Shown: piece after piece, positions 20,801-30,151 of the stretch
Numbering within the stretch: position 1 is the stretch's first letter
Layout of the letters: the number at the start of each line of letters is the position of its first letter
Assembly (NCBI GenBank): GCA_025766275.1
Contig: JAFKAC010000036.1
Location: 1 to 64,000 of the forward strand
DNA length: 64,000 nt
From: Lactarius indigo
Taxonomy: Eukaryota; Basidiomycota; Agaricomycetes; Russulales; Russulaceae
Direction: 5' to 3'
Notes under the pieces: generated by a model
Database searches by the model: none
Seen by the model: only the letters and a program-made list of their open reading frames with translations
Told to the model about the DNA's origin: nothing
Program-made: the position numbers and the translations under genes

Positions 20801-22699
20801 GAGAAGTGGTCGCCAGTTTCATAGGGCTTTGACTATTGCGAGCAGCTCTAGGTCGTAGATGTCGTAGTTTCTTTCGGCTTCGGAAAGCGTTGCCGAGTAG
20901 TAACCTATGGGATGTCGCTTGCTGTCAGATTTCTTTTGCAGTAATACGGCTCCCACCGCGTAGCCCGAAGCGTCTACTTCCAATTCGAATGGGTCTTGGA
21001 GGATGGGATGTGCCAGCACTGGTTCCTCCGTTACGAGACGTTTTAGGGTGTTGAACGCCCTTTCTTCTTCTTCAGTCCATCGCCATTCTTCGTCCTTCCG
21101 TGTTAGTTTAGTGAGTGGTTTGGCGTGGGTTGCGAAACCGCGGATGAAGAGTCTGTAAAAGTTACAGAAGCCGAGAAAAGAACGGACGTCTTTAACTTTT
21201 GTTGGTGTTGGCCAGTCCTTAATACCTTGAACTTTTACAGGGTCCATTCGGGTCACCCCCCTCTCAAGGATTACCCCCAGGTAATCCATCCGCGGTTGAT
21301 GGAACAGGCACTTCTCGAGTTTGAAGTAGAGGTCGTGCTCCTCTGCAACGCGCAAGACATCGCGTACAGCGTCCACATGGGCCGCTAGGTCGTGATCAAA
21401 GTGAGTGGCGATACCAATATCGTCCATATAGACGCGTATGGTAGTGCCCAGTCGTTCGTGTTTTGCTATTGTGTCGCGATAGATGTGGTTCATCATAGCC
21501 TGGAAGGTGGCGGGGGAGTTAGTGAGTCCGAAGAACATGACCGTGGGTTCGAAGAGGCCAAATTTAGTTTTGAACGCGGCCTTCTCCTGGTCACCGTCGC
21601 GAATACGTATGTTGTTGTAGCCCCATCAGATGTCGAGTTTCGTATAGATGTGGGCATTGCTGAGGTCGAGGATGAGGTCCTGTATTAGCGGTAGCGGGTA
21701 CTGATTTCGAATTGTGTGGGAGTTGATGACCCGATAGTCCTGTACCGGGCGTAGTTTTCCGTCCTTCTTTTTAATGAAGAAGAAGGAGGATGCGTACGGG
21801 GAGATAGAAGGGCGCAAATACCCTTGCTTCAGCTTTTCCTCCAGAAACTCCTTGAGTTCGCCTTCTTCTTTTTGGGTCATAGGGTAGATTTTGCAGTCGA
21901 TGGCGGCCGGCGCGGATGGTTTGAAGTCTATGGCATGATCCCATGGCCTAGCCGGAGGGAAACGGTGCGAGGCTTGCTCGTTGAAAAGTTTGGTAAACAT
22001 TGCGTATTCCTGAGGGAGCACTGCTGCCTTCTGCTGTTGCTTCGCTTGTATGGCCAACTCCGTCGAGGTGGTGGCTCTAACGAACGTCTCTTCTTCTAGT
22101 TCCCGCACAATGTCTTCCTTTTCGGCCACAATGAGGGCCCGAACGGTCGTTGTTGACAGCAACGCTTCGTTAGTTGCTAATATTACCGGCTGCATATTGG
22201 GGTGTATGGTGGCAGTGGCCCAGCTGATCATAGGTTCAAATGCGCTCAGCCATGGGTAGCCCAATACCATGTCTTCGCTTCCAAGGTCGGTGACCAGGAA
22301 GGTCATTTGCTTTATCTGTCCCCGTGTTTTCACCTCTAGGTTAACATAATGAGTGATTAACCCAGCTTTGTTTTCCGTGTTGTCTATATTCCATATCTTG
22401 CGAGGCGTGTCTAGTAGTTGTGTCTGGATACCAGCCCGTTTTGCCAGGCTGGGTCGGATGAAATTGTCGGTTGCGCCAGAGTCGACTAGCGCGTTTGTTT
22501 CAGTCGTTTGGTAATTCGTACGGACAGTTACTGGAATTCGCATAGATCGATAGCGCGTTGTCACAATTACAGAATTACATTGAAGAGCCCTCACCCAGAC
22601 TGACGGGTTCAGGCATCCCGAAAACCCTCTTTTCCCCATAGATCTTGAAGTATAAGATCTTTCACTTCGTCCGTACTGTTGGCCACCTGTGTGAGCCAC
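17900..22699 (-). pseudogene. Gypsy-B pol (protease, RT, RNase H, integrase, chromodomain) with two TGA stops
   Basis: One frame runs from about 22699 to the stop at 17900. In order there are retropepsin DSG at 22475-22483, RT with YMDD at 21419-21430, RNase H, integrase with the HHCC finger (LPIHGHPGIAK to CAECQRNK) and DDE motifs (AVDFITKLP, ISDRDPRF, GQSERTNQ). A chromodomain follows (EVEAILDTWHFGRGRHLQYL, about 19150-19297), which in this group directs insertion to marked chromatin. About 410 further residues follow it. TGA stops at 21626-21628 (KLDI*WGYNN) and 20819-20821 (VKAL*NWRP) sit where Arg CGA fits the family. Pol begins in the -1 frame relative to gag, which suggests programmed frameshifting. 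Confidence 0.9.
18592..18765 (-). other. Alternative-frame helical segment in the gypsy-B C-terminal extension
   Basis: Here the main pol frame reads a low-complexity Gly/Ser/Ala stretch. The overlapping frame instead reads a charged helix-like peptide (AFAEFSRATTSVQALMEY, then GWKRVAAAWQKEQLDS and ARLREMRERRQ) ending in a stop. Composition suggests this frame was the coding one, with two compensating indels bounding it. Confidence 0.45.
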
Positions 22700-24657
22700 T
22701 CTTTGGCCTGTTCTCCTGCTGTCTTTGTGCTTGCAGCGTTGATTTGGGGTGCGGGCGTTACGCTTGGCGCCGGCGACATATATCCGGGTAGCGACGGCGC
22801 GTACTGTGAGACGGGTCCCTGAGGGTATCCCGCAGTTTCGGTCATGCGACTGCTAGATGGGGGCGCCTGCCACTGTTGCTGCGTGCGCGGGTATGGACAA
22901 TTTCGTGAGAGGTGGCCGGGAGCGTGACAGTTATAGCAAAGGACGTTCCTTAAGTCCCTTCGAGATCCTCCTCTTCCTCGTCCTCAGGCTCCTGGTCCTC
23001 CCCTTGGTGGGAACGGCGGCGTGGGCCAATCACGGTGTGGCAGTTTATTGAAGTCAATGTCTTCGGACCCCGCGAGTCTCACCTTGGCACGGTCGGCTGA
23101 GGTGTCCATCGCCCATGGGTTAGTTTGTGGCAGGTTCTGCGGGAGCGTCCATCCCGCATTGCCGCCCTGCTTCTTCGGCTGCGTTGTCGTATTTTTGTAT
23201 TCATTGAGTCGCGCTTTGAGGTGTATGTAGTTCTTCTGCCGCTTGAGGACGGCCCTTTTCCAGTCGTCGAACGTGACAGGGTCGTCAAACTGGAATGCGT
23301 TTTTGAACAGTTCCTTGGGTAGACCCGACGTAAAGAGGTCGATGGTTTGGGGTTCGTTGAGGCGATAGTGAGCCTTCCGTGCGAGCTGCTCAAAATCATT
23401 GACGTACTTGTCAATATCTTCTCCCGCCATTTTGAAACCTTTTCGCAGTATGGCTTGGGCTTGTTCTCTTTCCAGCGTATTTTCGAACCTCTGGCTGAAT
23501 CCATCGGCTACGGCGTCCCATAGGTCGCGAGTGTAGGGACTTATTCCTCGTTGTATTTGCCTGTTGAGCCAGTTCAGGAAGGATAGGACCCATTCGCTGA
23601 CTGCTCCGCCTTTGATGTAGGAAAGAAACAGAAGGCATCTTCTGTAGTCGTTGCGCATGATGGGGGCATCTAAATTCATGCCCCAGTAGACGTGCCACTG
23701 TGTTAAGAACTGGTCTACTTTGAGTCTGTCTCCGTCAAAGATGGAAGGTGGCTCGCCGGTTAATTTTTCGTTGTGATGTCCTCCCCCTCCGGCATCTCCA
23801 CCACCTCCCCCTCCGCCACCACCTCCTCCACCTCCTGGCGGTCCCGTGGGTGGCATTCTTGGTGGTTCGGTTCTTTGTAGGTCAAACGGGATACCTCCCC
23901 CTGGTGGCGGTGGCGGGTCCCCGCCTGGCCCTCCTATTCCTGGTGGGAGGTCTAGTGCGGGTTGTCGTCCGGATGGGGGGTCTCCTCGATCTGACCCTAT
24001 TGCTCGGAAGATGGCTGCATCGTCTGCGGTCATTCGTACTCCGGTTTCGGGGTTAATGGGCATGAGGATTTCTCGTGCTTCTTCTCGTATTGCGCGCGCT
24101 TCTTCATTCGCAGCTTCTTCCATTGCTCGCGTTATTGTTGCCATAATAGCTGGGGATCGGATGTGAATCGGTTCTGGTTCTGTGATGTGCGCGGACTCAG
24201 CTCGTTCAATGAGGAGTTCTTGTATTGCTCCTCCGCTGGTTTCTGTTTGATCCGGCTCTCGCCCTTCACTCTCGTCTTGGCTTTGTTCCTCTTCTTCTGA
24301 TATTGCCTCTCCGGTAGAGTGCTCTCGTACCTGTCCGTCGATAGGGCCCCAATCCGCTCTGCTGTTGAGCTCTCGAGCGTCGATATCGCAGTGATATCTG
24401 GGTCCTGCCGGTCGTATGACGTCCCACTGTGAGTCTATGGGGTTCCACGTAACCTCCGTCCAACACAAGTGGTCGAAGTTGAACTCAACTGGTCGGAACC
24501 TACTAGGTCCGTTGAATTCCACGAAATATCCGGTTTCTTCTTGTCTTTCCCTCCAACTTGCAGCTTGTAGAAAGCGCGTGGGGACGTTACGTTCTCCTCT
24601 TCTTGGGAGTGAATAAGGACGGAAGCTCGTCCACTGATCTCTTGTTGTTACGGCCAC
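22609..24657 (-). pseudogene. Gypsy-B gag with one TGA
   Basis: It starts MAVTTRDQWTSFRPYSLPRR at 24657. Acidic and Gly/Pro-rich stretches (GGGGGGGGGGG near 23815) precede the capsid part (FDGDRLKVDQFLTQWHVYWG, then DKYVNDFEQLARKAHY). TGA at 22984-22986 follows GGPGA. The same frame continues GRGRGGSRRDLRNV into a CCHC knuckle (CYNCHAPGHLSRNC) and ends at 22609. CGA fits this Arg-Gly run. The last 90 bases overlap pol in the -1 frame. Confidence 0.85.
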
Positions 24658-24663
24658 GGTGAA

Positions 24664-24676
24664 ATCTTGGTCTTAA
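24664..24676 (-). other. Gypsy-B self-priming site
   Basis: Two bases from the 5' LTR, the element strand reads AAGACCAAGAT. Its exact 11-base complement, ATCTTGGTCTT, occurs in element sense in the LTR at 24892-24902, about 27-34 bases downstream of a TATTTAAA box (24929-24936). That is the expected transcript 5' end, as in Tf1 self-priming. No tRNA-type TGG start is present. Confidence 0.7.
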
Positions 24677-25184
24677 TGTTATGCCGTCACGACGTTAGCT
24701 CGACTTGAGCTCTATGAGGCGGTAACAACTTAGCGGATTCCTTGAAGACGTGTAGGTCCAGGCGTAGATGGTAGTGAACACTCGAAGGTGCACTTCAACA
24801 GGGTGCGATGTTGTGTCACGACTAAGGCAGACCTCTTGCTTACAGCCTTGAAGAAAGGAAAGAGAGAGAAGGAAACAAGTGACGATTCAAGAAGACCAAG
24901 ATGGCGTATCTTGGTCTTCGCAAGACAGTTTAAATACACAAACGAGCAGGCTTAGAAGCGCTGCTATGAGTCATGGTAGGTAGCGTCCAACATATCGCGT
25001 AAGTATCTCAAACCCTGATACTACTAGTACTAGTATCAGTGGCGTCCATCCTCAGTCAGCTATCAGTACCGTATCTCCTATCGTGTTACCGTATCACCGC
25101 GCCATCGTAAGTAAGTCCGCAACTAATATACCTTACCGCCGTAGTTGCAACCGGTACAGTAAGGGTATGAGTCGAAACGTAACA
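24677..25184 (-). repeat. Gypsy-B 5' LTR (508 bp)
   Basis: It starts TGTTATGCCG and ends ACGTAACA, about 99% identical to 17361-17868. In element sense it holds TATTTAAA, then a hairpin AAGACCAAGAT-ACGCC-ATCTTGGTCTT whose second arm is complementary to the priming site. Confidence 0.95.
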
Positions 25185-25189
25185 GTAGG

Positions 25190-27640
25190 TATTGTCTACA
25201 ATCTTTCAAAGATAGCATAAATAGCGGTTCTGGGAGGTCCCGGAGGTAGAGCTAGACGGTCAATTGGAAATGAACTTAAGGGCCTGTCCGGCAAACACTT
25301 TCTCGCGCGAGACATGGGCCAAACCATAAACAATGTTTTAATTAATTGAGAATGAGAATGCAACGCGTTCGGCAAACCTTGTGTCACGAGAGACTGAGAA
25401 ACAAGAATGCGATTCTCCCTGCCAACCAGAAAAAGAGGTCTGACCTCTTTTTCCTTTGACTTTCTCTGTGTCGAGAGTGACTGTGACCACCCGTGTTACA
25501 ATATATGCTCCACACGTCGGCACTCACAAGGCGCACACGCATATAACAGTAATTAGAGGACTTCCATTTCAATATTCAGCAATAATCATATCTACGCCGT
25601 ACTAAGTGAGAGCAAGGGTATAAATATTGTTACCACTGCCTTGCTGCTGGTACTGTAGTGGCCTCCATAGTTGTTATTTGCAGCTTGCCTTGTGGCAGGA
25701 CTTGCATGCCATATGGTAAGTGGTGAGGGGATGAGCCCGATGGCGGCTCTGATTCTCGCACTTGCCACTCAATTTGGTAGGTGTGCTCAGGATCTTGATG
25801 TAACGATGTCACGCTTTGTCATGTAACGAGACGATTCAAAACAATGTTTTTATTTTTGTATGTCAATGTGTTCGGAGGTCCTGGATAATTAAAACAATGT
25901 TTTGCCGCAGCCTCTGTTTCCCACCTGGGAAACAGAGGGTCCATTGAAACATTGTTTCAGGGCCCAGCCGCGCCGGACAGGCCCTAAGAATTGACGCGTT
26001 TGAAATGGTTACAATGGCTCACTTTGAGAAGCATCGCAACGGAATGGATGTCGTCTGTAGGACCGAACGAAAATGACTGTTCACTTTCGAACCTGTGCCG
26101 CAACTGGTGGCGAGTTCATGTCAGCCAGTAAATTGGTCACTGGGGTGGTTCTACTGACCTGTAATATATTCGCGTCGTATATAGAACCAACCTGCGACAC
26201 TAAATTATGAATCCCAAACACATGCGTCGGTCAACTTACCGAGTATATTTTGGGAGCATTTAGACCCCTCTTCTCGACTTCTTTGATACACATTGTAATT
26301 ACTTTCGGCACATTGCCTTGATCGGTCGTAAGATTCACCAGGGGGACACCAAAAATCAAAGTCGAATGTGCATCGGGACGATAGTTGCAGTAGAGAGTGA
26401 GTGGAGGAATAGAAAAAGAAAGGGCGTGACCAAAAGACGCTCTCAAACTGGATGTATCGGCTATGACTAAGGCTTTCTCGACCTCTGCACCAGTATTCGT
26501 TGCTAGATTGCCACGCTTTGTGCATGCTGCGCTGTATACCGTGTCAAATTCCCGAAGATTTCATGAAGGCTTAACAGAACTGACATCAGACCGTCCATAT
26601 ATTTAACAAGAACATCCTTAACGATCGGTGTGAAAACGAGTTCTGTAAGACACTGTGTTTTTGGTGTTACATTAGAACAATATCCTAGCAAAGGACGATA
26701 CTCACCTCATACCCGTCCCCTAGATTCTCGATCCTCTTCGAGTGCAATGTATTGAGCAACGTAACCGCCCTCCTGCAGTCATCGTCGGATACTAATTCAG
26801 AGGGCGAATTCAGCAAACCGTGTTGGGGCCCATGGATGATATCGGGAACACCTTCCTTAGACTCGGAAGGCTCACGTCTCAAGTCTTCCTGTCGACCATC
26901 CCCGATTCCAGGCCTCTTGTTCGGACTGTTCTGAGAATATTGACGGGGGTGATGTGTCTTCAAATATGCCTGCTGGAGCTTCAAGACTGTGTTCTCCGTA
27001 TGGTCGGCATACATTGCGGCGGATTCCTTGAGACCTTCCTCAACCCGCTTTCTTGTCTGGTCTTCAGCTTCCTTTCAGATAGCCGATTATTAAAACGGCC
27101 CAAATGAGAGTTCCTGACTTGCCTTCAACACTGCGAGGGGTTTAATCACGTCGTCCAAAATATTCACGAAAGTCTGCTGGGTGTCGGCTTCTGTAACGAC
27201 TGTGGACACCAAGCCGCAGTTTATAATGGGAAAACGCGTACCTGCTTTCAAACTGTCTCTCACTTGATCCCATGCAGCTCTCGTCGCAGTTGGTTTGGTG
27301 CGTGGGTTGAATGGAGCATCAACCAAGGCATCAACAGCCATTGCCTCACGATGGAGTTTCCGTAAAGAACTGATACTTTAGGCGAAAGGAATCAACCCAG
27401 ATACAAGGCAAGTTCAATTTTCCTGGGACAACTGACTAAGATATCTCGATTTTTCGCCTGAAAATTGGCCGGTTAGTAGCACAGTAAGACTCAGAAAATG
27501 AGATTGATGGACCTCTCTCGGAAGAAAGCCAGATATCGATCTGAGATAATTTCAAGCTGTATATCGAATTGGGCGAGGAGACTGTTCGAGTGACTCTCTA
27601 GAAACACTCTGGACTGAGGTTCAACGGATATGAAAGACAT
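25190..27640 (-). pseudogene. RGD1: Copy R0, F-BAR and RhoGAP N-terminal part
   Basis: RGD1-type proteins bend or bind membrane through an F-BAR domain and switch off Rho GTPases through RhoGAP. The start is MSFISVEPQSRVFLESHSN at 27640. F-BAR pieces follow in separate exons (ATRAAWDQVRDSLK about 27270; RKRVEEGLK and ENTVLKLQQAYLKTHHPR about 26950-27060; DDDCRRAVTLLNTL about 26750). Then come VKDVLVKYMDGL near 26600 and the start of RhoGAP (VPLVNLTTDQGNVPKV to NAPKIYS, 26231-26446). The MITE at 25280-25984 sits between exons. The copy resumes at 17079-17360 beyond gypsy-B. The fragmented state makes it a pseudogene. Confidence 0.8.
25280..25984. mobile_element. Harbinger/Tourist-like MITE (705 bp)
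   Basis: Perfect 13-bp inverted ends GGGCCTGTCCGGC (25280-25292 and 25972-25984) are flanked by the 3-bp duplication TAA (25277-25279 and 25985-25987). Copies R1, R2 and R3 show the empty site. A TWA target and GGGCC-type ends are typical of PIF/Harbinger. No coding sequence is seen. A near-palindrome AAACAATGTTTT occurs at about 25328, 25839 and 25892, and a variant at 25946. Confidence 0.88.
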
Positions 27641-27779
27641 GGGAAGTTGCCGGAGACAGCCAGTGCAAAGGGCGCTCAGTCTTTTGTTGGTCACGGTCAA
27701 AACAAGGAGCCATGTGGCATATTTTCTCAGCGCTTCAGCTTCAGCCCTTCAAACATTGACGCATATTGACGCGTTGAGT

Positions 27780-27964
27780 CATTGACGGAGGGGACTCGTG
27801 AGATGCGTGTTCGGCACTCAGATCACGGCGGGAAAAGAGAGATCAAGTTGGTACAATGTGATACTAATACTACGCATATCGCAGTACCACCTCGCTGCGC
27901 ACCTCGGAGCTGCACTCACGCTCTATCGCGCTCTACGTGGGCGTATTCGCCACTGCTCTCCATC
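27780..27964 (+). pseudogene. COX15: Copy C0, COX15-like, left fragment
   Basis: This is the start of the COX15-like copy, reading SQYHLAAHLGAALTLY, a transmembrane helix of heme A synthase. An extra eight bases relative to C2 (CTCTATCGCGCTC against CGCTCTACG) shift the frame. It is cut after TCTCCATC by the 10.36-kb transposon and continues at 38324. Like all copies it lacks the N-terminal half of COX15. Confidence 0.8.
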
Positions 27965-28049
27965 TAGTGGTTTGCGGGCTCGGCTTCAAAGCCTAAGGCC
28001 AGCCTAAGACGGCCATTTGAAACCGGGACGGGACTGGGACGAGAGTGGG

Positions 28050-30150
28050 TCCTGGCAGGGCTCACGGCCCAGTCTTCAGTTTTGGCATTCGGCTCACATG
28101 GTCCCACGTCCCAGGCCTCTATTGTTGGGGACGCACGTCCTAGGCTCAGGATTCACCAGGATTCCATCAGGGAAATCGGGAAAGTTGAAATTTACCATGA
28201 TATGCTGGATCATTGCAAATTTATCAAAATACACTAAATTTGCGGAAATATCCAAGACGATTGCAAATTTTACAGTGGCCCAAGAGTGGCCTGGTAAATT
28301 TTCCATTATAATGCAGCAATACAGCTAAATGAAGCAAAACTCGGTCAGAGTAGCTGTCAGTGTGTCACGCTCAGTGAAAGCGTTGACTGGTGTGATTAGG
28401 TAAGTGGCTCTTCCCCACGTTCAGCCAACGTAAGACTTCAGGCTTAGCGTCAATCTTCGGGTCTTCGAGTGTTGAGTGTGCGAGTCAAGCAATGAGTAGA
28501 TGGTGTATACAGACAAGCCCACTATATGTGGGCAGGCTTAAATACAAGCATATAGGATTGAAGTCACTCCCTAGACACTATGGGTAACTGCAAGATGACG
28601 TGGGGTGTAACAACAAAGGGGAAAGAGGTCTACGGTGGTGAAGGTAATGGGGGTAGGTGGCGACGATCAAGGTGATATGGTAGCGAGCCAATCCGAGGCA
28701 CAGGATGAGGGTGTATAAAGTGAAATGAGCAAGTATAGATGCGAAAGGTGGTGACGGGATGACATCCACGTCCATAAATAGGATGGCGAGCGTAACTGGG
28801 ACTGCAACAGGAGGGAGGACGTGGGTGAGTACGGGTGTGACAATGTCGGTGTAACAGTAGCATTCCCCTAGTGAGTCTGGTTTGATCACCACCTCACTGG
28901 CATTGATGGCGTTGCAATCGATGTCAGTACATCGTAGGCTTGAAGGGACTGACTACTCATCTTTTTTGTGGTGTCTGCTTGTGTTGGCGAGGTGCCATGA
29001 GTGGCTGCGTCGTGCGGTGTGGTGCTACGACTACAATGAGAAGGCCCGCAGCTGGTGTCAGTACGTTGTAAGGCAGCATTGAATGGAACTCACATTAGTA
29101 TCCCATTTGCGGGGCTTTGCACGTTGAGGCCAGTGGCATCCTGGCTGGCTCGGGTTCGTTACGAAGAGATGGTTGTCAGGCAACACAAGGAGATGGGAGA
29201 AAAGGCGCTGAGAAGCGACAGCTACGTGGAAGAGGCCAGAATTACAAGTGCCAACTGAGTGTTCGTTTGGGTATCTTCGACTTAGAATGCCCTGAAGGGC
29301 CATTTCCACGCCAGAGAGAGAGGGGTGGAACGCGGGGGAATTGATAATGGAATTGAGCAGACGTGGGTCCTTAAATATGTCAGGTCTTGTAACTAGGGTC
29401 GAGCCAAGTGGGAAAAAAAAAAAGGCGTTGAAGTGAAAGTAGGAAAGAGTATCACAAATACGGAGAAGAATGGAAAGGCAAGGTGTGGATCAGGTTTGAA
29501 AATGGGAAAGGAGAGGCAAGGACCAAGGTCGAAAATGGGATATGAGGGTACAGTTCAAGACACGGCAAAGTGGCGGCATAGGTTGTATTGATGAGCTCAA
29601 GGTGTACTACCAGTAAAAATAGAACGCACATAAGAACTTGTTGATAAAACGCGAAGGAACTCGAAAGGGCGCACCTCTGTGTGACACAAAGAATGCGAGC
29701 TTAGGGCAAGCCACTAGAAGTCATAGTCGTTTTGAGTGAAATGAGCATATGGCCTTGGTCTGCTAGAGTCGAAGGTGTGATTAGACTCGGACTTGGTGGG
29801 ACGCGAACGAAGTAAGGGCCATGTGGCAAAAATTGGTTTGAGAACAAGGCGGAGCTTTCGACGACACTGTGACCAAGAACCAGATGGCACGTATGATTGA
29901 GGGTTGCTTTCATATAACACCATACAGTCGAGGTAAGGAATGACTAAGGGCACGGAATGACAACTTTCAAGGGCGAGACAGAGGGAAGAGAAAAATTGTA
30001 CGGAATATGAGGCAAGGTCAAGTGGAGGAGACCTCGGATGGTTTGAAGTCCTATTTTGGCAGGACTACCCCACGGTGGACCAAAGACCCCGAAGACTCTG
30101 AAGGATGCATGGTTTCGCCCAAGGGCCACAGTTACCTTACAGCACGTTGT
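28050..30150. other. Non-coding left arm of the 10.36-kb transposon
   Basis: No recognisable gene lies here. The first part (28180-28310) is AT-rich with repeated AAATTT. A TGTGTCACGC...GTGTAACA block at 28361-28612 looks faintly LTR-like but has no target duplication. Frames open in 28.6-30.1 kb are short and low in complexity. Confidence 0.5.
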
Positions 30151-30151
30151 A

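Larger units (their letters stand above)
17361..25184 (-). mobile_element. Gypsy-B: chromodomain Ty3/gypsy retrotransposon
   Basis: This 7824-bp element on the minus strand is bounded by 508-bp LTRs. The target duplication is GTAGG at 17356-17360 and 25185-25189. The uninterrupted target CTGTAGGTATTGTCTAC is readable in R1 and R3. Gag and pol overlap with pol in the -1 frame. The pol carries a chromodomain, which places it among chromoviruses. A self-priming site of the Tf1 kind adjoins the 5' LTR. It is inactive as read, with one TGA in gag and two in pol. Confidence 0.93.

Noticed and set aside
23790..23850. Poly-glycine stretch in gypsy-B gag as a CRISPR or minisatellite
   Set aside because: It is a coding GGN run (CCTCCACC on the plus strand) within the gag frame, not an array with spacers.
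28361..28612. TGTGTCACGC...GTGTAACA block as a solo LTR
   Set aside because: The ends look right and a TTAAATA box is present, but no target duplication or second copy is visible in the window.
28578..28892. Minus-strand hydrophobic open frame as a membrane protein
   Set aside because: Its composition follows the local GT/GA-rich repeats, with no start context or relatives I recognise.
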